A DNA stretch of 7,189 nucleotides. Origin: GCA-2726245 sp035513655. Lineage in GTDB: Bacteria > Planctomycetota > Planctomycetia > Pirellulales > Pirellulaceae. Shown one piece after another: positions 1-6,063 of the stretch (position 1 is its first letter; every line of letters begins with the position of its first letter). The notes under the pieces were generated by a model. It worked only from the letters and a program-made list of their open reading frames with translations. It did no database searches and was not told where the DNA came from. The translations under genes were made by a program, and so were the position numbers. The stretch lies in contig DATKBV010000572.1 of NCBI GenBank assembly GCA_035513655.1, forward strand, positions 1 to 7,189. Direction: 5' to 3'.

Positions 1-112
1 CAGCGAGGTTGAAGGTATCTTTTTATTTTCCGCTACGTCAACCGCCACGCGACCGCGTACAAATCACGCAACGTCTTTTCCCGCAACAAGAAACCCGCCC
101 TCAGCCCAAGAA
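1..112. other. Left-edge stretch without a supported gene
   Basis: I see no gene that I can support here. A plus-strand frame is open from position 2 to about 312, but it overlies the minus-strand sulfatase remnant, has no visible start or ribosome binding site, and its composition looks like an antisense shadow. This stretch should be the 3' flank of the sulfatase remnant; no further sulfatase-like sequence is recognisable in any minus-strand frame. Confidence 0.4.
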
Positions 113-311
113 TTACGAACTTCCCAGGTCAGGAGTTCTGAGTCTAGCGGCGGCGAGGATCGTGGCGAAGATGTCGAAGTGAGCCGCATCGGCTTCAGAC
201 ACCGCCCGCGGGGATCCGGCCGGGCCACTGCATCACGGCCGGAACTCGGATGCCACCTTCATAGGCCTGACCCTTGCCACCTCGAAACGGCCCGTTGTTG
301 CTTGGATACTT
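113..311 (-). pseudogene. Sulfatase family remnant, frameshifted and truncated
   Basis: Read on the minus strand, the first segment (about 311 to 198) encodes the conserved sulfatase stretch GPFRGGKGQAYEGGIRVPAV followed by MQWPGRIPAGGV and then a TGA at 197-195. Homology resumes in the next frame at 202 with VSEADAAHFDIFATILAAA, matching the usual sulfatase continuation in which substrate release to the 'owner' loop is followed by a histidine/aspartate-rich helix; it ends at a TAA at 115-113. Active family members are about 450-500 residues and hydrolyse sulfate esters, often on polysaccharides, using a formylglycine made from a Cys/Ser near the N-terminus. That catalytic part, and everything N-terminal to the GGKG motif, is absent. 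An in-frame TGA at 320-318 and a repeat cluster sit just upstream. The frameshift and truncation are seen directly; the family assignment is from recognised motifs. A functional product is very unlikely. Confidence 0.85.
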
Positions 312-329
312 AGCCACTCACCAGAGTGC

Positions 330-370
330 GGGAATCGCAAGGTCTGGCGACGGTGGCTACGCAAAAACTA
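330..370 (+). repeat. 41-bp tandem repeat, copy 1
   Basis: This copy begins GGGAATCGCAAGGTC and ends GCAAAAACTA. It matches copy 2 at 39 of 41 positions, with a 42-bp period. The core TCTGGCGACGGTGGCTACG is also the half that can pair with the inverted segment at 311-325. Confidence 0.9.
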
Positions 371-371
371 A

Positions 372-412
372 GGGAATCCCAAGGTCTGGCGACCGTGGCT
401 ACGCAAAAACTA
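372..412 (+). repeat. 41-bp tandem repeat, copy 2
   Basis: This is the second copy of the 330-370 unit. The two differences are both G-to-C changes: GAATCGC becomes GAATCCC, and CGACGG becomes CGACCG. One spacer base (371) separates the copies. Confidence 0.9.
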
Positions 413-463
413 TGATTTGACAATGTACTAGCGAAGTATCCATACCGGGGCGGCCGCGATTTG

Positions 464-1678
464 TCAGTTACTTGGCGTGGATTCTAGGTTGTTTGATACC
501 GCTGCCGATTTGAGCTGGCCGTGGTCGCTGTCGACGCCGCTAAGAACATTGTTGGCGAACACAATGCCGCGAGATTCTCCGACAAGTTCGACCGCCTTTG
601 TGGTAAGGCCGGAGAAGACATTGCCGCTGATGGAGACGTCTTGAGTGGCATCGAGGACCAGACCGGCGGCGGCAATGTCTTCGGTTCCGCGGCGGACTTT
701 ACCTTCGCCAACATAGCTGTTCGAAAAATTGTTGGCACTCACCGTAATTCGCCCACTGCCGGGACCAATTCGTACCGCGTTCATCTTCAGAATCGTGAAT
801 GTGTTCGCCGAAACGGCGCATCCGTGTGCGTCTCGCAAGTCGATGCCGCCGCCATTGTGAGCAATCACATTGGCGCTGAGCGTGATCCCGTAACAGTCAC
901 GATCCAGCACGATGGCCGTGCCGTTGCACTCTTCGATCATGTTCCCCGAAACGACGCTGCCGTAAGTGTTCTCGATGACGACACCGTCGCCAAGGTGATC
1001 GTCGACACAGCACCCGGTCATGCACAGATTGAAGCCCTCGAAGCAATGCAGGGCGTCTTGATTCTCCTCGAACTGCGACGAAGACACGACGATGTCGTGA
1101 CAACCTTGGAGATTGACGCCAACCTTTTTGTTGTAAGTAATCAGACAATCGGCGATGCGAGGATCTTCGTAACAGTAATTGAGAAAGATTCCATCGCCGC
1201 CGTTGTAGCTGACCGTGACGCCATCGATGAAAATCTCGTTGATCTGGCGAGCTTCAATCCCCGCGCCGCTTTTCTCGTTGCCGGTGATCCGCAGGTTTTC
1301 CAACCGGATGCGCCAAAGCTGATGCTTGCGATCGGTCTTGGCGTCTTTGCACTCGGGGTGCGCGACGAGCAGAGCGGGCTGGCCTTCCGTATTGAGGTTC
1401 TTGATGTGTGTTGCCGTGCCGGCTCCCGCGACGCATGTGTCTTCCGAGTGAATGCGCAGGGGCTCCGTGATTTCGAACGTGCCCGCGGGGAGCTGTACCA
1501 ATCCGCCACCCTCCGGGACGGCATCGAAGGCGGCTTGCAGCGAAGGAAACTTCGCGGCGTCGATTGTCGCGCGAGCGCCGGGCAAGATGTTTCCTGGTTC
1601 CTCTGCTCGTAGCGATGAGGCAACAAGGAAAAGGCTGGCAGCCAGCGCTGACGCGCCGAACAAGGTGAATCGTGGCAT
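464..1678 (-). CDS. Secreted right-handed parallel beta-helix protein
   Basis: The 404-residue product starts with a clear Sec signal peptide: Arg-3, a hydrophobic core from about residue 6 to 20, and probable cleavage after Ala-25 (SLRA|EE). Residues 35-75 (ATIDAAKFPSLQAAFDAVPE, then GGGLVQLPAGTF) match the N-terminal cap of pectate-lyase-superfamily proteins. Residues from about 110 to 395 form repeated turns rich in N, G and V/I such as GVTVSYNGGDGI, SGNMIEECNGTAI and LSANVIAHNGGGI, as in NosD/CASH-type beta-helices. The fold is therefore well supported. The substrate is not: no pectinase catalytic residues can be assigned. Several Cys (CYEDPRIADC, CMTGCC) could form disulfides after export. 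It is the last gene of a three-gene operon, 23 nt after its upstream neighbour. The ATG at 1678 has an AGGAG at 1687-1691 with 8-nt spacing, which fixes the start. The role is probably extracytoplasmic glycan binding or cleavage, by inference. Confidence 0.88.
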   Translation of the reverse strand: MPRFTLFGASALAASLFLVASSLRAEEPGNILPGARATIDAAKFPSLQAAFDAVPEGGGLVQLPAGTFEITEPLRIHSEDTCVAGAGTATHIKNLNTEGQPALLVAHPECKDAKTDRKHQLWRIRLENLRITGNEKSGAGIEARQINEIFIDGVTVSYNGGDGIFLNYCYEDPRIADCLITYNKKVGVNLQGCHDIVVSSSQFEENQDALHCFEGFNLCMTGCCVDDHLGDGVVIENTYGSVVSGNMIEECNGTAIVLDRDCYGITLSANVIAHNGGGIDLRDAHGCAVSANTFTILKMNAVRIGPGSGRITVSANNFSNSYVGEGKVRRGTEDIAAAGLVLDATQDVSISGNVFSGLTTKAVELVGESRGIVFANNVLSGVDSDHGQLKSAAVSNNLESTPSN

Positions 1679-1701
1679 GATGCTCGCTCCTGGAAGTTAT
1701 G

Positions 1702-2796
1702 TCATTTGTCAAATTTGGCGTCGCTGCTGTCGCTGGACGGGTCGGTCGATGTGCCGTCGCCGCCGAACCAGCTTCGCACACCAGTCCATGCTCGTCCAAT
1801 CAGACGCCCGGAAAACAATTCCTCGGTGATCGTTTCGCGTTCTGAAGAGAAGTTTGTCCAGACGGCCCTGATATAGGGCTGGCTCGAGGTCGCCAGCGTC
1901 GCATACAAGCCCTTCTGCTGAATCTCCGTCAGACCAAGGCGATAGTGCTCGAAGATATGGCGATCGAACATGTTGCCGGCGACCTTTACCGACGACAACG
2001 CCCCCTGCCCGACTTGGCCGATCTTGTCGATCGCAAACAGGGTCATCGTACTCGAGACGTCGAGCAGTCCGACGTCCTCGCGCCTGGCAACTTCATGCAT
2101 CTGATTCCAGAGTTTTCGCATCTCGGCCTCGGGAATGACCTTCGTTGGATCGATCCCTCGCGCCGCTCGTTGTGTTTGCTCGATCGTTTCGCGCAGTCCC
2201 TCGACGGAAAGCGGCGGCAGGTCGAGTGCGCTAGCGGTGGATGCCGAGGTGTGGCGAATCGCTTCGAGCAAGTCGGCCGCGTGATCGATTGTGGTTTCTT
2301 CGTCGATGATCCCAGCTCGTTTCAGTTCGACGCTGAGTTCCTTCAAGTAGGTTTGTGAACCGTACGCGACATCGCTGACGATGGCCAGCACCGTCAGCGG
2401 TGAAAGATGAAGTGTCGCCATGCCCGCCAAATCGAGGAAGCTGCCCACGGCCTTGCGTGCCACGAACCCTTCAACGGCATCTGCCACAGGTTTCTCGGCG
2501 GCCGGATCTTGAATGCCGCCCACGTCTCGCACCATCAGATCAAGCATCTGCTGCACGAAGACTTCGTAGGACTTGGAACTCCGGAAAGCCTGTGGAACCA
2601 GCAAGGCCGCCGATTCGGTCAGCGTTCCGCCGACCACGGCCGAGGTCGCTCGCAAGGCCCGTTCGGGCAACGTCAATCCGTACATCAAGTAGTCGTAGAC
2701 CTGCGAAGACCCGGGTGTTGCAACGCAAGGATCGCTCGGGTTCAGATCACGTGATTCCGCGTCGGTCGTCTCGGATCGGCGGTCAGGCGAATCCAT
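1702..2796 (-). CDS. Conserved-looking protein of unknown function
   Basis: I do not recognise the family. The 364-residue product has no signal peptide and no convincing membrane segment. It starts with a polar, charged tail (1-30) and ends in a Ser/Asp-rich, probably disordered tail (about 346-364, GDGTSTDPSSDSSDAKFDK). Between them it appears mainly alpha-helical. A semi-hydrophobic region around 114-145 (AVGSFLDLAGMATL, LTVLAIVSDVA) could be a buried helix or a peripheral membrane contact. Amphipathic, charge-patterned helices follow at about 150-240, then an aromatic-rich part at about 275-345 (FEHYRLGL, YIRAVWTNF, RAWTGVRSWF). It is the middle gene of the operon: the start ATG lies 21 nt after the upstream stop and carries AAGGAG at 2805-2810 with 8-nt spacing. 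Codon use is like its neighbours. It is most plausibly a planctomycete-restricted protein working with the membrane-anchored product encoded upstream, which is an inference from spacing only. Confidence 0.85.
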   Translation of the reverse strand: MDSPDRRSETTDAESRDLNPSDPCVATPGSSQVYDYLMYGLTLPERALRATSAVVGGTLTESAALLVPQAFRSSKSYEVFVQQMLDLMVRDVGGIQDPAAEKPVADAVEGFVARKAVGSFLDLAGMATLHLSPLTVLAIVSDVAYGSQTYLKELSVELKRAGIIDEETTIDHAADLLEAIRHTSASTASALDLPPLSVEGLRETIEQTQRAARGIDPTKVIPEAEMRKLWNQMHEVARREDVGLLDVSSTMTLFAIDKIGQVGQGALSSVKVAGNMFDRHIFEHYRLGLTEIQQKGLYATLATSSQPYIRAVWTNFSSERETITEELFSGRLIGRAWTGVRSWFGGDGTSTDPSSDSSDAKFDK

Positions 2797-2817
2797 TCCC
2801 TCGGCTCCTTCAGCGAT

Positions 2818-4380
2818 TTACTCTGCCGCGACATGAACGTGAACACCGTCGACAATCACGACCTCGCGGCTTCCTTCGTAGCCCCCAAGATTTTTTGCGG
2901 GATTATCCAGGATCGTTCCCAAGACTAGAACTTGACGACCCTCCGCAATGGATTCCGACGGGTCCTCCAGGCTGACCACGGCGATTTGCTGGTCTCCGGA
3001 TTCGACGGTTGTTTCAAAGAAGTTGCCAATCGGTTCAACAGATTTAACCACACCGTACAGGCAGATCCCGTTGGTCTTCCGCGTTTCGTAACTCGCTTTG
3101 ATCCATCCGTTTGCGACGACGCGGTTAATCACCGCCAACTTGTCGGCACGCGTAGCGATCTCGTGGAGCAGCTTTGTCGTCTCCGCGATTTGCGTGGAAA
3201 CCTGCTCGTCCGAACGATCGGCGAACGTCAGCGCCTCGCCTAGCGTTGAGAACGACTGGTAGAACTCACGCTTCAAGGTAACGCTCGGTGAACTCGCTTC
3301 GTTCGCATCCCAAGCCGAATTGCCGCTCAAGGCAGCTTGAAAGCTCTCGACAACATGGTCGGCGCTGACCTGCGGAGCGTTTCGGATCTTACCTGGTGCA
3401 AGGCCAGCGACTTCAGGTTTGGGGGCTTCGGCGGCTAAAGGAACGTCGCCCAGCGGTGGGGGTTCAAGAGCGAGTGCTTCGACGGGTTCGATGGACGAGT
3501 CGGCGGGCTTAGCTGGAGACGCAGGTTCGTCGAGAAGAGGTAATCCCCCGAGTTCGAGCCCAGGAACTTCGAGCGGACTGTCGAATACACCCGCACCCGC
3601 CGCAGCCGAATCGTCGAGAGTCATCTGTTCTTCGTCCGGAGCTTGTTCACTGATCGGAACCTCGCTATCCACCTTTTGCTTCTTCTTGCGATTCCTCGCA
3701 GGCTCGGTGCTCGGGTTTGCGTTGTCGTTGCTATTGGACGCCGACGTGGCAAACTTGTTGGTGTCACCAAAATTGAAGTCCGAGTCCGCTACCTCGGAAC
3801 CTTGTAAGGATCGTGCCGAGTTAGATTCTGCATTGGCTGTGCTGCCGCGGAACTTCGCGGGGACGATGGCGGGAAAATATTGGGCCACAATGGGGCCAGC
3901 TCCAAAGTCGCGTTTCAGGTCACCTGGCAGATACCAGAGGATCAGCTGAGCGATCGGGAACGCCATGAGACCGCCAATGACGATCGACAGTACCGACTTG
4001 ATCGGATTGCCCTTCGGCTTGCGCGGGCGACTGCTCGACCGGATCGCAGCTTTCGGCTCCGTACTAGCTGTCGTTGGACCGCTCGCAAAGTCGAATGCAG
4101 CCGCCGAAGTCATGGCGTCTCCGGAATCCACGGCGACTTCGTCAGTATCGTCGCCGTCGAGGTCAAAGGCCGACCAAGCCGAATCCTCTCCGTCCGCCAT
4201 GACGGGCGCTGGTGTTAAGCCGACGTCCGCGACGATTATCAAAGTCGGCGGAAGTTGGGCGAGTGCTTCGATAATCGAATACTCTTCCTGGCACAATGGG
4301 CATCGCACCGTGGCTTCGCGACTCGCATCCTCAGGAACAGAAACCTGTTCCCGGCAGCGTGGGCAGTTGGCAATCGTCAT
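2818..4380 (-). CDS. Zinc-ribbon, single-TM protein with C-terminal OB-like domain
   Basis: I place the start at the ATG at 4380 (520 aa), not at the ATG 18 codons upstream, because GGAG at 4387-4390 lies 6 nt before it and because the zinc ribbon begins immediately. Cys-6, Cys-9, Cys-27 and Cys-30 form a CPRC...CPLC pair, a treble-clef or zinc-ribbon-like metal site. Residues 60-110 are acidic and low in complexity. A basic patch (RPRKPKGNPIK, 118-128) precedes one membrane helix at about 129-151 (IVIGGLMAFPIAQLILWYLP), so the ribbon should be cytoplasmic and the rest outside. A motif ending FPAIVPAKFRG follows, then a disordered linker rich in P, A, E, D, S and a KKK patch (to about 335). 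The C-terminus has a helical part (about 336-430) and a beta-rich part (about 434-520: GICLYGVVKSVE, QIAVVSLEDP, RQVLVLGTIL, EVVIVDGVHV) that resembles a small OB-type barrel. This architecture occurs in planctomycete proteins of unknown role; no enzyme activity is assigned. It is the first gene of the operon. Confidence 0.85.
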   Translation of the reverse strand: MTIANCPRCREQVSVPEDASREATVRCPLCQEEYSIIEALAQLPPTLIIVADVGLTPAPVMADGEDSAWSAFDLDGDDTDEVAVDSGDAMTSAAAFDFASGPTTASTEPKAAIRSSSRPRKPKGNPIKSVLSIVIGGLMAFPIAQLILWYLPGDLKRDFGAGPIVAQYFPAIVPAKFRGSTANAESNSARSLQGSEVADSDFNFGDTNKFATSASNSNDNANPSTEPARNRKKKQKVDSEVPISEQAPDEEQMTLDDSAAAGAGVFDSPLEVPGLELGGLPLLDEPASPAKPADSSIEPVEALALEPPPLGDVPLAAEAPKPEVAGLAPGKIRNAPQVSADHVVESFQAALSGNSAWDANEASSPSVTLKREFYQSFSTLGEALTFADRSDEQVSTQIAETTKLLHEIATRADKLAVINRVVANGWIKASYETRKTNGICLYGVVKSVEPIGNFFETTVESGDQQIAVVSLEDPSESIAEGRQVLVLGTILDNPAKNLGGYEGSREVVIVDGVHVHVAAE

Positions 4381-4386
4381 GTAAAT

Positions 4387-4390
4387 CTCC
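4387..4390 (-). promoter_or_regulatory. Ribosome binding site deciding the zinc-ribbon gene start
   Basis: On the minus strand GGAG is followed by ATTTAC and the ATG at 4380. The upstream in-frame ATG at 4434 would add 18 residues ahead of the CPRC motif and has no comparable site. Confidence 0.7.
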
Positions 4391-4634
4391 GCGGTAATTG
4401 AAGCCACGTACCGATTCCCCCCCTCGTGTAGCAACGTCTAGTGTAACAACGTCATCCAGGCGATGGCTAGTCTTTACCGAGCACTCTCGCCTGCGAAAAG
4501 GAAAGTAGGAAAGTAGTAGCTGAAGCCTATGCCGAGAGGCTAGAATGCCATTTACTGCTACGTCAAGATGCTGTCGCGACGGTTTGCATTTTTCATTTGC
4601 GCGATCGCCCGTCGCGAACCTTCGCTCGCCGCCT

Positions 4635-4640
4635 AGGAGA
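4635..4640 (+). promoter_or_regulatory. Ribosome binding site deciding the HEAT gene start
   Basis: AGGAGA lies 6 nt before the ATG at 4647. This selects the start that puts the transmembrane helix directly at the N-terminus and rejects the ATG at 4545, which would add 34 residues. Confidence 0.75.
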
Positions 4641-4646
4641 TCGGTC

Positions 4647-5480
4647 ATGTTCGGACGCCAAAATGGTCTGTTCATGGTCGCTGTTTATGCGATCGTGTTG
4701 CTCTTGCTGGGAGTCACGGCGCGACTCGCGTTTGTGTATTACCAAGACGGCGGTTCCTCTGTAATTGCGATCGATCCCGACCCCGCCCATCAACGTGTTG
4801 TGGTGAGCGGGACGCCCGGGATCAAAGCCATTCACTATGACTATACAGCGGTTGCCGCCGCCAACGAGCGGCTCGCGGCACTGCAATCGAATCTGGAGCG
4901 CACTTCGGCGCAACTCCAAGAGAAGAGCAAGTTGCTCAATCAGAGAAATGTCGAATGCCAGGTCCTCGAAGAGAAGCTTGACGAATCGATTGCCTTCGCA
5001 CTGGAGTTGTTGGTCCAGGAACCCAGCGCCGATCGCGAAGCACTGACTCGCGATGTAAAAGCAAAACTTGAAGGGGATCTGGCCTCGCTCCGAAAGCAGC
5101 TGCGCGATTCCCAAGTTCTCAGTAACGAACACACCGAGCGTCTCGACGCGTTGCGCTTGGACTTGATGCAAGCGGACCTCGAAATCGAGAGTCTGCGCGA
5201 GCGGGCGGAGAGCGAGATCGCGGCGCTGGTGGGCGAACGACTGGCGATCGAATTGGCGGCAGGCGAGGCGCTGCTGCAACTCGGCGAAGAGTCCGTCCCA
5301 CCGTTGACCGAACTGCTGCAAAGCCCGCAACCCGAAGTAAGGCTGTGGGCGTCTACGGTACTCGGAAAACTCGGACTGAGCGCGGCAGCCGCCATCGAGC
5401 CGTTAAAAGCACTGACGAATGATCCCGACAGACGAGTCGCAGCCGCCGCCCGTCGAGCCTTGACACTGATTGAACCCTAA
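4647..5480 (+). CDS. Membrane-anchored coiled-coil protein with C-terminal HEAT repeats
   Basis: The 277-residue product (start chosen by AGGAGA at 4635-4640) begins MFGRQNG and then has one uncleaved hydrophobic helix at about 8-31 (MVAVYAIVLLLLGVTARLAF). A short linker is followed by two long heptad-like helical stretches at about 71-125 and 131-195, rich in E, L, K, R and Q, which predict a coiled coil. Two HEAT/PBS-lyase-type repeats close the protein: about 205-243 (EALLQLGEESVPPLTELL, EVRLWASTVLGKLG) and 244-277 (AAIEPLKALTNDPDRRVAAAARRAL). They have the usual Pro in helix A and Arg in helix B. HEAT repeats bind proteins and the coiled coil suggests oligomerisation, so a scaffold or adaptor role at the membrane is likely. 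Topology is uncertain: one Arg precedes the helix, and the long domain may be extracytoplasmic. It is transcribed divergently from the zinc-ribbon operon and no partner gene follows it. Confidence 0.87.
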   Translation: MFGRQNGLFMVAVYAIVLLLLGVTARLAFVYYQDGGSSVIAIDPDPAHQRVVVSGTPGIKAIHYDYTAVAAANERLAALQSNLERTSAQLQEKSKLLNQRNVECQVLEEKLDESIAFALELLVQEPSADREALTRDVKAKLEGDLASLRKQLRDSQVLSNEHTERLDALRLDLMQADLEIESLRERAESEIAALVGERLAIELAAGEALLQLGEESVPPLTELLQSPQPEVRLWASTVLGKLGLSAAAAIEPLKALTNDPDRRVAAAARRALTLIEP

Positions 5481-5558
5481 TCGGCCCACCAGCCCGCAAA
5501 GAACAAAGCAACCAAAGATAGTAACTTGGGCGAGCGGCAGATGAAAACTTACCGTAGC

Positions 5559-5612
5559 CGCGTTTGCCAAAACGCGGGCTGCTGCGAGTTAGCCCGCGTT
5601 TTGGCAAACGCG
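5559..5612. repeat. Perfect 22-bp inverted repeat with 10-nt loop
   Basis: The left arm at 5559-5580 (starting CGCGTTTGCCAAAACG) and the right arm at 5591-5612 are exact reverse complements. The loop is GCTGCGAGTT. After a short interruption, TTACC at 5549-5553 can also pair with GGTAA at 5621-5625, so the whole hairpin spans about 5549-5625. There is no U-tract on either side, so it is not a classical intrinsic terminator, although it lies about 80 bp after the HEAT gene and could act as an RNA 3'-end stabiliser. It more likely belongs to a family of dispersed palindromic elements. Confidence 0.95.
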
Positions 5613-5709
5613 ATGCGGCAGGTAAACGCTCATCCGCCAGTCGCCTTGCAGAGTGGGTTGCTCAGCCACATGTTGCCGCCGTTGCGGTAGTGATACCGTT
5701 TGAAGACTC

Positions 5710-5730
5710 GGACGGACGAGGCGTCCATCC
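5710..5730. repeat. Small REP-like hairpin
   Basis: GGACGGACG, loop AGG, and CGTCCATCC form a 9-bp stem with a single C-A mismatch. An A-tract follows (5733-5741), which is the wrong arrangement for a terminator on the plus strand; on the minus strand the T-tract precedes the stem. The form is that of a short extragenic palindrome. Confidence 0.7.
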
Positions 5731-5748
5731 TACAAAAAAAAGGAAAAG

Positions 5749-5823
5749 CAGACACTCAACAACTCTCGTGGTCAGTTGTTGACATTTCGCCAGGTGGCAG
5801 GAATGGGAACTGTTGAGTGTCTG
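5749..5823. repeat. 75-bp element with 13-bp terminal inverted repeats
   Basis: CAGACACTCAACA at 5749-5761 is the exact reverse complement of TGTTGAGTGTCTG at 5811-5823. A second, mutually exclusive stem lies inside: TCAACAACT at 5756-5764 with AGTTGTTGA at 5774-5782, with a 9-nt loop. The right end stops about 11 bp before homology to the malectin domain begins. No target duplication is visible at the flanks (AAAAG and GTTTC). It could be a miniature transposable element end pair or a switchable RNA structure; no ORF fits inside. Confidence 0.7.
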
Positions 5824-5832
5824 GTTTCTCGA

Positions 5833-6063
5833 TACTTTGCTCAGATCGAAGAGTGCGGCCCCGGCGAGGCGATGTTCGACATCAAGCTGCAAGGCGACAC
5901 GGTCGCCGAGAAGGTTGACGTTATCCGCGAGGCGGGTGCGACGAGTCGCGCGCTCGTCCGCACGTTCGATAACATCGCGGTCGATAAGAACCTCATCATC
6001 GAGCTAGTTCCACTTGGTCAAACATTGCCAACCATTTCCGCGATCGAGGTTATGCGTAATTAG
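5833..6063 (+). pseudogene. Truncated malectin domain fragment (copy A)
   Basis: From 5833 the frame encodes YFAQIEECGPGEAMFDIKL and continues to ISAIEVMRN and a TAG at 6061-6063. This is the C-terminal half of a malectin-type carbohydrate-binding domain, recognisable from the YFA...PG...FD.KL pattern and the closing ISAIEV. The open frame reaches back to a TTG at 5776, but the extra residues lie in an unrelated repeat element and have no ribosome binding site. Malectin domains bind glycans and, in planctomycetes, are commonly appended to very large PQQ-propeller proteins; here all upstream domains are missing. The same sequence occurs again at 6938-7165. About half the differences between the two copies are silent, so both descend from sequence that was once under coding constraint. 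Confidence 0.8.

Larger units (their letters stand above)
303..442. repeat. Repeat cluster bounded by 9-bp inverted repeat
   Basis: A perfect 9-bp inverted repeat, TGGATACTT at 303-311 and AAGTATCCA at 434-442, brackets this block. Inside are two tandem 41-bp copies plus an inverted, slightly divergent partner of their core: TAGCCAC...CAGA at 311-325 can pair with TCTGG...GTGGCTA at 342-358 or 384-400. The block lies where the sulfatase remnant loses its homology. It may be an extragenic palindromic element that inserted into or next to the dying gene. No transposase is present, and no target duplication is obvious. Confidence 0.55.
4381..4646. promoter_or_regulatory. Divergent intergenic region with two short tandem repeats
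   Basis: These 266 bp separate the starts of two divergently transcribed genes and must contain both promoters, although I find no convincing -35/-10 pair on either strand. Two direct repeats stand out. One is GTGTAGCAACGTC at 4426-4438 and GTGTAACAACGTC at 4441-4453, with one mismatch and a 15-bp period. The other is GAAAGTAG twice in tandem at 4501-4516. Either could be an operator. A GCGATCGC palindrome occurs once near 4601-4608. The longest plus-strand ORF extends back to 4545, but its extra N-terminus is Arg-rich and does not look like protein. Confidence 0.55.

Noticed and set aside
2..312. Plus-strand open frame across the left edge
   Set aside because: It overlies the minus-strand sulfatase remnant, lacks a start inside the window and reads as Arg/Ser/Pro-rich antisense sequence.
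330..412. CRISPR-like direct repeats
   Set aside because: There are only two copies with a single-base spacer and no cas genes, so this is a tandem duplication.
521..1612. 363-codon plus-strand open frame opposite the beta-helix gene
   Set aside because: It is an antisense shadow of a gene with signal peptide, ribosome binding site and recognisable fold. It has no start signal and no recognisable family.
4381..4434. N-terminal extension of the zinc-ribbon protein to the ATG at 4434
   Set aside because: The ATG at 4380 has GGAG at 6-nt spacing and starts directly before the zinc ribbon; the extra 18 residues have no support.
4545..4646. N-terminal extension of the HEAT protein to the ATG at 4545
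   Set aside because: The 34 extra residues are Arg/Ser-rich and precede a strong AGGAGA site placed correctly for the ATG at 4647.
5710..5741. Intrinsic terminator at the GGACG hairpin with adjacent homopolymer
   Set aside because: The tract is A on the plus strand after the stem and T before the stem on the minus strand, so neither orientation gives stem followed by U's.
5777..5805. TTGACA at 5777-5782 as a -35 box
   Set aside because: There is no acceptable -10 at 16-18 bp downstream, and the hexamer is part of an inverted repeat arm.
5776..5832. Start of copy A as a real 95-aa gene from TTG 5776
   Set aside because: These codons come from the terminal-repeat element, there is no ribosome binding site, and malectin homology begins only near 5833.
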